Below, piece after piece: positions 39,836 to 47,952 of a DNA stretch of 64,000 nt (position 1 is its first letter; the number at the start of each line of letters is the position of its first letter). A model generated the notes under the pieces. That model ran no database searches, was not told the origin of the DNA, and worked only from the letters and a program-made list of their open reading frames with translations. The position numbers were made by a program, and so were the translations under genes. This stretch comes from Mycolicibacter longobardus (GTDB taxonomy: Bacteria > Actinomycetota > Actinomycetes > Mycobacteriales > Mycobacteriaceae), in NCBI RefSeq assembly GCF_002102265.1, contig NZ_LQPG01000011.1, positions 222,568 to 286,567 of the forward strand. Reading direction: 5' to 3'.

Positions 39836-40491
39836 AGTATGGCCCGGACCCTGAAACCTGGCCGGAGTACCGCCGGGCGATGAAGTACGAGCTGGATGCG
39901 GCCGGTATCCCCGAAGACACCGTGTGGGAGCTGGTGAATTCACGGTTCGACTACCCGCAGGCAGTTCCGATCATGGTGGACTGGCTGCAAAACCTCGACG
40001 ACCGGGTTCCGCCCGGCGAACCGCGTAGGGCAATGCGGTTGGGGCTCATGCGCAATCTGATCACCAGACACGCCAAAGGCAACCGCGAGGCTGTTGAGAT
40101 CCTGTTTCATCAGTTCGAGGTCGAGCCTCCGCTGGATGCCAACGAGCTCTCCGTGACGGTCCAGGCGCTGGTGCCGCTGCTGGAGCGCGAGGATTTTCCC
40201 CGGGTGAAGGAGTTACTGCGGTTCCGCCCGCCCGGCGCCGATGCCTGGGATCCCGGCTGGTGGCCGCCGGGGGAGTTGGTGCGCTGGTTGGGCAAGATCA
40301 AAGACGACGAAGCCAAGCAGTTGGCGCTGGAGCAGCTTGGTAACGAACGCAATCGGATCGAGGCGATGCGCGCACTGGCCCAGCAGCGGGCGACCGGAGT
40401 TCGTGACGCCGTGGCGCGGTATCTCGACGACGAACATCAAGTGTTCCGCAAAGAGGCGGCCAAGACCCTGGCCAAATTGCCCGACGAATAG
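39832..40491 (+). CDS. putative immunity protein, alpha-helical repeat (HEAT-like)
   Basis: A 219-aa soluble helical protein, start overlapping the toxin stop by 4 nt. Repeating helix pairs are visible (VPIMVDWLQNL, LMRNLITRH, LVPLLEREDFPRVKELL, ALEQLGNERNRIEAMRALA, VARYLDDEHQVFRKEAAKTL), as in HEAT-repeat immunity proteins of polymorphic toxin systems. Position directly after the toxin in the same operon is the main evidence for the role. It would neutralise the nuclease domain in the cytosol. Confidence 0.72.
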   Translation: MKYGPDPETWPEYRRAMKYELDAAGIPEDTVWELVNSRFDYPQAVPIMVDWLQNLDDRVPPGEPRRAMRLGLMRNLITRHAKGNREAVEILFHQFEVEPPLDANELSVTVQALVPLLEREDFPRVKELLRFRPPGADAWDPGWWPPGELVRWLGKIKDDEAKQLALEQLGNERNRIEAMRALAQQRATGVRDAVARYLDDEHQVFRKEAAKTLAKLPDE

Positions 40492-40527
40492 CGGGGACGA
40501 TCGAAGGTTCCGGCGTCCACGCAGGCG

Positions 40528-40821
40528 TTACCCGCCACCCCACATCCGGGCGTTGGCTTTCGCGGTCTGAAGGTAGTTGTTGTAGGCGGTCCGCAGGTTT
40601 CGTTCCATCTGGCCCACCTCCCGGTTCATCTCGGTCAGAGCCCACAGTTGCCACTGGCGCACATCATGGATGGCGGGAACGAAGGTCGGCCCCTCCCAGC
40701 GCTGCAGAGCTATCAGGCCGTCGGCCACCTCGTTCAGCCGCTGGGTCACCGCGTGGCGGAACTCGTGCAGCACTTCGATCGTGTCGAGCATCTCCGCTTC
40801 GTCAACGGTGTGTCGCGCCAT
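40528..40821 (-). CDS. WXG100-like partner B paralogue, reversed
   Basis: A 97-aa protein clearly related to the 38191-38481 product: TVDEAEMLD, QRLNEVADGL, a WEG turn (LQRWEGPTFV), MERNLRTAYNNY and terminal MWGGG. It is on the opposite strand, convergent with the immunity gene and divergent from the fusion gene at 40891. No toxin follows it. It looks like the survivor of a second partner set. ATG start. Confidence 0.75.
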   Translation of the reverse strand: MARHTVDEAEMLDTIEVLHEFRHAVTQRLNEVADGLIALQRWEGPTFVPAIHDVRQWQLWALTEMNREVGQMERNLRTAYNNYLQTAKANARMWGGG

Positions 40822-40890
40822 TGGCAGAGCCTTCTGGTCGGTGGCGAACCGCCTGTCTTCGGTGACTGAGCAAGGTTATCGTCGAACGCG

Positions 40891-42315
40891 ATGTCATACG
40901 ACCTGACGGTGTACGCGGCCGACAACATCGAGGGCGACCGATTGATCGCCCTGGTCGAATCGATCCCGGGGCTGTCCGTCGGCGACAGCGGCGACGGCGA
41001 AGTCAGCGTGCTGCGCGGTAAACGGCGAACCTATTCGTTCACCGTGTTCGGGCCCTACCGCATCGAACCCGAAGACGTGCCCGAGGATGTCGTCCAACAT
41101 GTACTCGATCCCGCCATCAGCTGGCAGATCGTCGTCGAAGGCAGCAGCCCCACCGAGATCGCACCGGCGCGGCGCTTCGCCAAAGCACTCGCGCATGCCG
41201 CGCGCGGGGTGGCCCTTGACGAGCAGACCGAGGATGTACTGGGCGCCAAGAAATCCCGTCGCGTTGACCGCCCCCCAACCGAACCCGTGCGAGTGCTCGA
41301 TCTGGAGTGGTACTCACCGGCGTCGGCGCCCCCAGCCCCGGACCTCTGGCTGGAGCTGGCCAGAAAGGTATTCCCCGAAGCCCTGCCACGACGCTACGGC
41401 GGGTACCAGCCCTACCCGTATCGGCTGAATCGCGACGGCGAAGGCCCGTTTGTCACGGAATTCGGCTGGATCCGGGAGCGGTACGAATCGCAGATCTTCG
41501 TCGCCAGCAATCCGTGCCTATCGGGCGGTCTCTTCGCTCCACCGTGGGGCGGCTACCTCTTCGACAGTCTGCACCTGCTGGCCGCGCCGCTGGATGACCC
41601 TCGGTGGCGCAACACCGTCCGGCGTTTCTTCGTCGCATACGCCCGCCGCCGCGGCAGCGTCCTGGCTGTCGGCGAAGTGTTGCGCAACCATACGTTGAGC
41701 GGTCCACCGAATGACCGTCGCGACCAACACGGCACGCTCAGAGGTGAGGACGGAATCCTGGGCCTGCCGGCGAATCCGGTCTGGCTGACCTGGCTGGGCA
41801 ACGACTACCTGCATCTCGTACACGACCATCTACCGCCGGAACACACCACCTACTACCCGGAAGGCGCTCTGTACGCCCCCGCCGACGAACCCGCCGACCG
41901 CGGTCAACTCGCTGAACTGCTCGATCCCATCCCCGCACGACTGCGGGTCTCCGCCATCCCCTCGGCGTACGGTCCGGCGAACTCACCGACGAACAGTCCG
42001 GCGCTGGTCCGTTTGGAGACGGGAGAAGACCGTGGCATTCCCGTCGATATCCCCGCGAAAGTGACTGCGTTGCAAGACCTGTCACAGAAAACAACCGCTG
42101 CTGCCGACGACATCTCCGGATTGTTGCGCAACCTTCGGGCGCAGCTGGACAAGTTGGCCACCAGCTGGACCGGGCCGGCGGCCTCGGCGTATTTCAGCGC
42201 CGGAGCGCGCAGTATCTCCGAACTGAGCGCAAAATGCGCTGACCTGACCGTCGATCTGCGACGAATCGGCACAGACCTGTCGACGTCGGCCTCCTCCTAC
42301 CACGGGGAAGAGTGA
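40891..42315 (+). CDS. immunity-like protein fused in frame to a WXG100 domain
   Basis: A 474-aa protein. Residues 1-370 form an alpha/beta, soluble, immunity-like region (MSYDLTVYAADNIEGD, FTVFGPYRIEPED, FGWIRERYESQIFVAS, NYL-type LGNDYLHLVHDHL) without a recognised family. Residues about 384-474 are a complete WXG100 domain: VTALQDLSQKTTAAADDI, SWTGPAASAYFSA, LRRIGTDLSTSASSY. The sequence is continuous with no stop or shift at the joint near 42030. The WXG part resembles partner A at 37859. A deletion joining an immunity gene to the next esx gene would explain it; no similar fusion is known to me. Confidence 0.72.
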   Translation: MSYDLTVYAADNIEGDRLIALVESIPGLSVGDSGDGEVSVLRGKRRTYSFTVFGPYRIEPEDVPEDVVQHVLDPAISWQIVVEGSSPTEIAPARRFAKALAHAARGVALDEQTEDVLGAKKSRRVDRPPTEPVRVLDLEWYSPASAPPAPDLWLELARKVFPEALPRRYGGYQPYPYRLNRDGEGPFVTEFGWIRERYESQIFVASNPCLSGGLFAPPWGGYLFDSLHLLAAPLDDPRWRNTVRRFFVAYARRRGSVLAVGEVLRNHTLSGPPNDRRDQHGTLRGEDGILGLPANPVWLTWLGNDYLHLVHDHLPPEHTTYYPEGALYAPADEPADRGQLAELLDPIPARLRVSAIPSAYGPANSPTNSPALVRLETGEDRGIPVDIPAKVTALQDLSQKTTAAADDISGLLRNLRAQLDKLATSWTGPAASAYFSAGARSISELSAKCADLTVDLRRIGTDLSTSASSYHGEE

Positions 42316-42334
42316 ATCACCCAGCGGCGCAAGC

Positions 42335-42628
42335 TCAATCGTCGCTGCGGCTCAGCCCACGGCGCACCGACAGCAACTCGACCTCCGGGCGGGCCGCCAC
42401 CAGCCGCTCGGCCGCGTCCAGCACCTCCACCAGATGGCCGCGCTCACCGGACACCGCGGACAGCCCGATACCGCTGCGCCGGTGCAGATCCGTCGAATCG
42501 GTTTCGGCGGCCGACACATTGAACCTGCGCTGCAACTCCGCGACGATCGGGCGCACCACCGAGCGCTTCTGCTTCAGCGAATGCACGTCACCGAGCAGCA
42601 GGTCGAACTCCAGCCAGCCGATCCACAT
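42335..42628 (-). CDS. DUF503 family protein (Rv2117-like)
   Basis: A 97-aa protein of the DUF503 family: start MWIGWLEFDLLLGDVHSLKQKR, then VVRPIVAELQRRFNVSAAET and HLVEVLDAAERLVAARPEVELL. It has a ferredoxin-like alpha/beta layout. The family is often encoded near rbfA/ribosome-binding factors elsewhere; function is not established. It resumes core synteny after the WXG island and is 2 nt from lppK. Confidence 0.88.
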   Translation of the reverse strand: MWIGWLEFDLLLGDVHSLKQKRSVVRPIVAELQRRFNVSAAETDSTDLHRRSGIGLSAVSGERGHLVEVLDAAERLVAARPEVELLSVRRGLSRSDD

Positions 42629-42630
42629 GT

Positions 42631-43164
42631 CTAGGGCGTAGGCGGAGCCGGGGCGGCGCTGCTCGCCTGGGACTTGCCGAACGCCAACAGAGTCTTGGCC
42701 GTCGCCTGCGACAGCTGCCAGCCCTCGCCGTTCGACCTGAACTCCATCGGAAAGAAGAACCCGCCGGTGGCGGGGTTGGCCGTGTTGACGGTGACATCGG
42801 CGCTCACGTTGCCCGGGTAGCGGTCCGACCAGGTGACGCCGGCGGCTTCCAGGCTCAGCGGCAGATAGCCGCCGTCTCTGAGCGCAGTCGCGAACTTCTC
42901 GATGGTTTCGGCGTCGGTGGATTTGGCGCCTTCGATGAGCGGCACCTTGTCGACACCGGGAACCTCGGGGTCGGAGAGCCGATACAGCACGTCGGTCAGC
43001 GCCTCGGGTGCCGGCAACGGCGCTGCCGGTGCCGGCGCCGACACCGTTGTCGTCGCGGTCAACGGCATCTCGGCCACCGGTTCAGCCGGTTGCTGGCGAC
43101 CGCAGCCCGACAAGGCCAGCACCGCCGCCAGGGCGGTGCTCACGGCGATGCGGGAGCGGTACAT
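42631..43164 (-). CDS. lppK: lipoprotein LppK (Mtb12-like domain)
   Basis: A 177-aa lipoprotein: signal MYRSRIAVSTALAAVLA with lipobox LSGC, an Ala/Pro-rich linker, then a domain shared with the following gene (PEALTDVLYRLSDPEVPGVDK, PLIEGAKSTDAETI, then VTWSDRYPGN and GEGWQLSQATAKTLL). This is the Mtb12-type cystatin/NTF2-like domain. It corresponds to Rv2116. Its function is unknown; it is likely anchored at the outer face of the plasma membrane. Confidence 0.87.
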   Translation of the reverse strand: MYRSRIAVSTALAAVLALSGCGRQQPAEPVAEMPLTATTTVSAPAPAAPLPAPEALTDVLYRLSDPEVPGVDKVPLIEGAKSTDAETIEKFATALRDGGYLPLSLEAAGVTWSDRYPGNVSADVTVNTANPATGGFFFPMEFRSNGEGWQLSQATAKTLLAFGKSQASSAAPAPPTP

Positions 43165-43174
43165 CCAGCAGTGA

Positions 43175-43672
43175 TCAGTTCGACGAGGTCATCTGCGACA
43201 GGGTCAGCAGCGACGTCTTCGACAGCTTCCAGCCGCCCTGGTCGACGAACGTCAGGTTGACCGAGCGCGGCTCCATCTTCGGGCCCGACGCGGTGACGTC
43301 CGCGGTGGCAGCCCCCGGGCCGGCCGGGGTGACGTTGGCCACGCTGATTGCCAGCGGGAATTTGCCGTTGCGGGCGGCCTTCTGCATCTTGTGGTCCATC
43401 AGGGCCGTCTCGGCCCCGCCGAGGCCGCCCTCGATGAGGTAGGACTTGCCGGCGGCGGGAATTCCCGGGTCGGCCAGGGTGTTGAGGACGTCGGTCAACT
43501 GCTCCGGTGCAGGTACGTCTGCTGCCGGGTCCAGCGGCAGCGGCGCGAAGAACACCGTTGTCGGTGCTTCGGCGGAGGCGGGGGCGGGCGTTGCCAGGTA
43601 GCTCACAGCTGAGGCTCCGGCGCTGATCACGACGGCGGCTGCAGCGGCTGTGGCTAGGGATTTCACGCTCAA
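43175..43672 (-). CDS. secreted low-molecular-weight antigen Mtb12/CFP-2 homologue
   Basis: A 165-aa protein with a Sec signal ([23 protein letters not shown], cut near APASA) and the Mtb12 pattern: [59 protein letters not shown] and [16 protein letters not shown]. It is a tandem relative of LppK, without lipobox, so exported rather than anchored. The start is TTG 43672 (AGGA upstream) or GTG 43666. It is divergent from mpa. Confidence 0.85.
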   Translation of the reverse strand: MSVKSLATAAAAAVVISAGASAVSYLATPAPASAEAPTTVFFAPLPLDPAADVPAPEQLTDVLNTLADPGIPAAGKSYLIEGGLGGAETALMDHKMQKAARNGKFPLAISVANVTPAGPGAATADVTASGPKMEPRSVNLTFVDQGGWKLSKTSLLTLSQMTSSN

Positions 43673-43818
43673 CGGGGATCCTTTCGATCACTCAAATCAG
43701 ATTCCAGGCTAACAGCGTGGCCGGTGTGTCGGATTCCCAGAGAGCACGCGAATGCACAATGGCCGGTAGCGTTGAGGTATCCGTCGCTTCAACTTCCAGT
43801 TCGGGAAAGGAGCGCACC

Positions 43819-45651
43819 ATGGGAAACATGGAAGAGTCGCCGCGTCCTGAGGCTTTCGACGCGTCCAGGGGGTCGGACGCGCCCGGTGATGACTTCGCCG
43901 AGTTGGAGGAGTTGCGCCGCGAGGCCGCGATGCTGCGGGCGCAGCTCGACAATTCACCGCAGGACTCCGCTCGCGTGGGCCGGGACGTGCGCCAGCTCGA
44001 AGCCCACATCGACTCGCTGACCACGCGGAACTCCAAGTTGATGGACACCCTCAAAGAGGCGCGTCAGCAGTTGCTGGCCCTGCGCGAGGAGGTCGACCGG
44101 CTCGGTCAGCCGCCGAGCGGCTACGGCGTGCTGCTGGGCAGTCACGAAGACGACACGGTCGACGTGTTCACGTCGGGCCGCCGGATGCGGCTGAACATCT
44201 CGCCCAACATCGACGTCTCGACCCTCAAGAAGGGCCAGACGGTCCGGCTCAATGAGGCGCTGACGGTGGTCGAGGCCGGCAATTTCGAATCGGTCGGCGA
44301 GATATCCACGTTGCGTGAGATCCTGTCCGACGGGCACCGCGCGCTGGTTGTGGGCCACGCCGATGAGGAGCGCATCGTCTGGCTGGCCGAGCCGCTGGTG
44401 GCCGAGGATCTGCCCGAGCGCCACCCGGACGCCCAGTCCGACGACCGGCGTCCCCGCAAGCTGCGCCCCGGCGATTCGCTGCTGGTCGACACCAAGGCCG
44501 GTTACGCCTTCGAGCGCATCCCCAAGGCCGAGGTCGAGGATTTGGTGCTCGAAGAGGTGCCCGACGTCAGCTACGGCGACATCGGCGGCCTGACCCGCCA
44601 GATCGAGCAGATCCGCGACGCGGTGGAGCTGCCTTTCCTGCACAAGGACCTTTACCGGGAGTACGCACTGCGCCCGCCGAAAGGGGTGCTGCTCTACGGC
44701 CCGCCCGGCTGCGGCAAGACGCTGATCGCCAAGGCGGTGGCCAACTCGCTGGCCAAGAAGATGGCCGAGGTCCGCGGCGACGACGCGCACGAGGCCAAGT
44801 CGTACTTCCTCAACATCAAGGGCCCCGAGCTGCTGAACAAGTTCGTCGGCGAGACCGAACGCCACATCCGGCTGATCTTCCAGCGCGCCCGCGAGAAGGC
44901 TTCCGAGGGCACCCCGGTCATCGTGTTCTTCGACGAGATGGACTCGATCTTCCGCACCCGCGGCACCGGTGTCTCCTCGGACGTGGAGACGACGGTGGTT
45001 CCGCAGCTGCTCAGTGAGATCGACGGTGTGGAGGGGTTGGAGAACGTCATCGTGATCGGCGCCTCCAACCGTGAGGACATGATCGACCCGGCGATCCTGC
45101 GGCCCGGCCGGCTCGACGTCAAGATCAAGATCGAGCGCCCGGATGCCGAAGCGGCCCAGGACATCTTCTCCAAGTACTTGGTCGAGACGCTGCCGGTGCA
45201 CGCCGACGACCTCGCCGAGTTCGGGGGAGACCGCGCGGCCTGCATCAAGGCGATGATCGAGAAGGTCGTCGACCGGATGTACGCCGAGATCGACGACAAC
45301 CGGTTCCTGGAGGTCACCTACGCCAACGGTGACAAAGAGGTCATGTACTTCAAGGACTTCAACTCCGGGGCGATGATCCAGAACGTCGTCGACCGGGCGA
45401 AGAAGAACGCCATCAAGTCGGTTCTGGAGACCGGCCAGCCGGGCCTGCGTATCCAGCACCTGTTGGATTCGATCGTCGACGAGTTCGCCGAGAACGAGGA
45501 CCTGCCCAACACCACCAACCCCGATGACTGGGCACGGATCTCGGGCAAGAAGGGGGAGCGGATCGTCTACATCCGCACCCTGGTCACGGGCAAGAGCTCC
45601 AGCGCCAGCCGCGCCATCGACACCGAATCCAACCTGGGTCAGTACCTGTAG
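43819..45651 (+). CDS. mpa: proteasome-associated AAA ATPase Mpa (ARC)
   Basis: This 610-aa hexameric unfoldase feeds Pup-tagged proteins to the 20S proteasome. It has an N-terminal coiled coil that binds Pup (residues about 20-100, [15 protein letters not shown]), OB domains ([14 protein letters not shown] region), and an AAA module with Walker A GPPGCGKT near 294 and Walker [11 protein letters not shown] near 370. The C-terminal tail is GQYL, whose penultimate Tyr opens the proteasome gate. ATG 43819 with AAAGGAG is chosen; upstream frame extension lacks support. It corresponds to Rv2115c. Confidence 0.97.
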   Translation: MGNMEESPRPEAFDASRGSDAPGDDFAELEELRREAAMLRAQLDNSPQDSARVGRDVRQLEAHIDSLTTRNSKLMDTLKEARQQLLALREEVDRLGQPPSGYGVLLGSHEDDTVDVFTSGRRMRLNISPNIDVSTLKKGQTVRLNEALTVVEAGNFESVGEISTLREILSDGHRALVVGHADEERIVWLAEPLVAEDLPERHPDAQSDDRRPRKLRPGDSLLVDTKAGYAFERIPKAEVEDLVLEEVPDVSYGDIGGLTRQIEQIRDAVELPFLHKDLYREYALRPPKGVLLYGPPGCGKTLIAKAVANSLAKKMAEVRGDDAHEAKSYFLNIKGPELLNKFVGETERHIRLIFQRAREKASEGTPVIVFFDEMDSIFRTRGTGVSSDVETTVVPQLLSEIDGVEGLENVIVIGASNREDMIDPAILRPGRLDVKIKIERPDAEAAQDIFSKYLVETLPVHADDLAEFGGDRAACIKAMIEKVVDRMYAEIDDNRFLEVTYANGDKEVMYFKDFNSGAMIQNVVDRAKKNAIKSVLETGQPGLRIQHLLDSIVDEFAENEDLPNTTNPDDWARISGKKGERIVYIRTLVTGKSSSASRAIDTESNLGQYL

Positions 45652-46061
45652 CTGAACTGTTCGGCGGCGACCTTGGTCGTGCCGATGGCCGCATACGAGC
45701 CGGTGAGGCTGACCATGCTCACAGCAGCGCGAAGCGACAGGTCGCGGCGGAAGAGGTGGCTGACACCGTTGACGGTGTCGACGGTGTCCACCATGAGTGA
45801 GAGCCGCTTCCAGCGGTAGCGTTCCCGGGCGCCGCTGGTGAGGTATCCCAGGCCCATTACAAACGCTCGCGCACCGTAGATCCTGGTCATGTAGGTGAGT
45901 TCGGGTGACGGCGCAACTCCGACGAACTTGGCGAATTGCCGTGGTGCCATCAACGAGGCCACAGCGAGAAGCATCCGTCCCAACGCCATCAGGCTCAGTG
46001 CGCTGGTCCGACTCTCGGCCACCGGGCGGTCCCGACCGGTAGCGGTCTCGGTGGTTGCCAT
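45639..46061 (-). CDS. small membrane protein under TetR control (DUF4267-like)
   Basis: From ATG 46061 (GGGGCT upstream) the product is 140 aa. Hydrophobic helices lie at [18 protein letters not shown], at [13 protein letters not shown], and near the C-terminus ([16 protein letters not shown]), with [13 protein letters not shown] and TRIYGAR between. The pattern resembles DUF4267-type proteins. Its end overlaps the mpa end by 13 nt on the opposite strand. It is divergent from the TetR gene with a palindromic operator between, so it is the probable target of that repressor. Confidence 0.65.
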   Translation of the reverse strand: MATTETATGRDRPVAESRTSALSLMALGRMLLAVASLMAPRQFAKFVGVAPSPELTYMTRIYGARAFVMGLGYLTSGARERYRWKRLSLMVDTVDTVNGVSHLFRRDLSLRAAVSMVSLTGSYAAIGTTKVAAEQFSYRY

Positions 46062-46091
46062 ATGAGCCCCTTCGGCTGTCCGTTCCTCTAC

Positions 46092-46108
46092 TGACTGACG
46101 GTCAGTCA
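46092..46108. promoter_or_regulatory. palindromic TetR-type operator
   Basis: TGACTGAC-G-GTCAGTCA is a perfect 8-bp inverted repeat with one central base. It sits between the divergent membrane-protein gene (start 46061) and the TetR gene (start 46195). Symmetry, size and position are those of a TetR-family autoregulatory operator. Confidence 0.72.
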
Positions 46109-46194
46109 TGTACAGTAGCGCCGGATTTCTGCGGGTGTCAATCGTGTCCAGCAGAATCGGTCTGCTGGGGGGCGGACTTGGGAAGGACGATGTG

Positions 46195-46815
46195 GTGGCG
46201 GAGCAGGGGCCCGGGAGGCGGCGTACGACGCTGCCCGCGGCGCAACGGGAAAGTCAGTTGCTGGAGGTGGCCCGGAATTTGCTGTTGGCAGACGGACCCA
46301 CCGAGTTGACGGTTGACAAGGTCACGGCCGCGGCCCAAGTCGCCAAGGGCACCTTCTACCTGTACTTCAATTCCAAAGATCACCTGCTGGCGCGGTTGTG
46401 GGCCGACTACCTGGATGCCTTCCTGGCCATAGTGCACAAGCAGCTCGACGTCGCGACGCCCGCGGCCGGTTGGCCGGGGGCAATAGACGAGCTGATCGAG
46501 CAGATGATCCGCTACGACATGGCCAATGCCGTCCTGCACCGGGCGGTGTTCTCCCAAGCATCCGGCGACGGACTGCGCCAACTGCGCCAGGCCGATTCAA
46601 AAGTCATCACGCTCATAGCCGAGGCCGTTGCCTCGGCGGTGGCTGCTGGTTCCGCCAGCGTCACCGATCCGCCCACCACCGCCGCGCTCATGTACTACGC
46701 CGTCGATGGCCTGTTGAACGCCGCCTACCTGGCGAATACCGAGCCAGACGCCGACAGTCTTATCGCCGCGGCCAAGGAGATGGTCCACCGGACCCTGGGT
46801 ACTGCCCGGGCTTAG
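46195..46815 (+). CDS. TetR-family transcriptional regulator
   Basis: A 206-aa regulator with an N-terminal helix-turn-helix: LLEVARNLLLADGPTELTVD, AAQVAKGTFYLYF (the recognition helix TFYLYF is diagnostic of TetR) and KDHLLARLW. A helical ligand-binding domain follows (IEQMIRYDMANAVLHRAVF, ALMYYAVDGLLNAAYL). Two GTG codons at 46192/46195 follow GGAAGGA; the second is better spaced. Earlier in-frame starts would put coding sequence over the operator. The ligand is unknown. Confidence 0.87.
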   Translation: MAEQGPGRRRTTLPAAQRESQLLEVARNLLLADGPTELTVDKVTAAAQVAKGTFYLYFNSKDHLLARLWADYLDAFLAIVHKQLDVATPAAGWPGAIDELIEQMIRYDMANAVLHRAVFSQASGDGLRQLRQADSKVITLIAEAVASAVAAGSASVTDPPTTAALMYYAVDGLLNAAYLANTEPDADSLIAAAKEMVHRTLGTARA

Positions 46816-46940
46816 CCCCGCGAGCGGGCGTAGTTTGCGCGCTGACGCTCCGCCGTCAGCGACGTTCTGTGCACGATCGCGACAATGTCGGAAACGGCCG
46901 ACTAGCCTCGAACCGATGCGGCTACGTTTTGCGTCCGACG

Positions 46941-47323
46941 GTGACGACGAGGACGCTTACCTACGCGACCCGAGACGCGTTGCTCGACGAGTTCAGCCAG
47001 GACGATGTCGCCGAATTTCTGCTTGCCTGGTGCCAGCGCAAGCTGTCGGCACCGGCCGATGCAGCAGACGGCGTCTGCGCCGCGGTCGGCGCCTACTTCG
47101 AGTTCATGGCGGCCACGAACCGCCTGGCGGGCGGTGTTCCGCGGGCTGCGGGCCTGATGCGGACCAACCGTTCAGGTTGCTCGAAGACCTTTGGCGGCAC
47201 CCCGCCGCGGAGACCGCCGCAGTCCTCGACGTTCTGGAAAGCCATCTCAAGGACCCCAAACCAGCCAAGGCCGCACGTAGGGCCGCGATGCGTCACCGCA
47301 GCTGGATGGCGAATCGCAAGTGA
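46941..47323 (+). pseudogene. small conserved gene broken by a frameshift
   Basis: Two coding-like segments lie in different frames. From about 46941 (GTG) one frame gives TYATRDALLDEFSQDDVAE, LLAWCQRKLSAP and AYFEFMAATNRLAGG. From about 47150 another frame gives DQPFRLLEDLWRHPAAETA, VLDVLESHL and RHRSWMANRK, stopping at 47323 in a 4-nt overlap (GTGA) with the next gene. One indel between about 47125 and 47155 would join them. It could be a real pseudogene or a sequencing error. No family recognised. A small hairpin (GCTGACG/CGTCAGC, 46849-46868) separates it from tetR. Confidence 0.5.
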
Positions 47324-47922
47324 ACCGCCCGTCGGACCTTGTGGTGATCGCAGCGCTCAAAGAATGGGCATGTACGTCGTGTTCGGGTACCGGCGACCTG
47401 CTGATCATGGACGACGCAGGCCCGCTGTGCCTGCACTGCGCCGACCTTGGCCATCTCGAATTTCTGCCGTCGGGCGATGCAGCGATGACCCGTCGCGCGA
47501 AGAAGGCCAGTCGGCTTTCGGCAGTGGTGGTGCGCTGGAGTCGGTCACGCAAACGCTATGAGCGCCAGGGCATCCTGGTCGAGCCACAGGCGATCGAGTA
47601 TGCCGAGCGCGAGTGTCTCTCCGATGCCGAGGTGCGCGAACGGCGCAGGGAGCGCGACGCTACCCGACGTGCGGATGAGGACCAGCGTTTCATCGCCGAG
47701 TTCGCCGACGCCATCCGTGTGCAGTTCCCGGGTTGTCCCGCTGACCGGGCCTTCGAGCCAGATGCCGTTCGCCTCGCTGTCGTTGCGTCGATCCGGCACA
47801 CCGACACTGACTACGACGAGCTGCTGATGTCCGGCGTCGACCGAGAAACGGCCCGGTACCGGATATTCGACCGCGTCGAGGCTGTTCTCGATAGCTGGCG
47901 CTCGCCTCGGCACCCCGCGTAG
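47320..47922 (+). CDS. DUF2293-containing protein with Cys-rich N-terminus
   Basis: A 200-aa protein. The N-terminal CTSCSGTGDLLIMDDAGPLC followed by LHC looks like a zinc-binding CxxC...CxxC unit. A basic helix-rich middle (RWSRSRKRYERQG, ERRRERDATRRADED) precedes a C-terminal DUF2293-like block: FADAIRVQFPGCPADRA, then VRLAVVASIRHTDTDYD. GTG start coupled to the broken gene upstream. It lies 30 nt before dop. Function unknown. Confidence 0.72.
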   Translation: MNRPSDLVVIAALKEWACTSCSGTGDLLIMDDAGPLCLHCADLGHLEFLPSGDAAMTRRAKKASRLSAVVVRWSRSRKRYERQGILVEPQAIEYAERECLSDAEVRERRRERDATRRADEDQRFIAEFADAIRVQFPGCPADRAFEPDAVRLAVVASIRHTDTDYDELLMSGVDRETARYRIFDRVEAVLDSWRSPRHPA

Positions 47923-47952
47923 CCAGCAAGCCCCCTCGCCTAGGCTGGGGAG

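Noticed and set aside
43954..45459. 501-codon minus-strand frame opposite mpa
   Set aside because: Shadow frame of a fully recognised AAA ATPase gene, with repetitive Val/Leu/His/Asp content and no domain.
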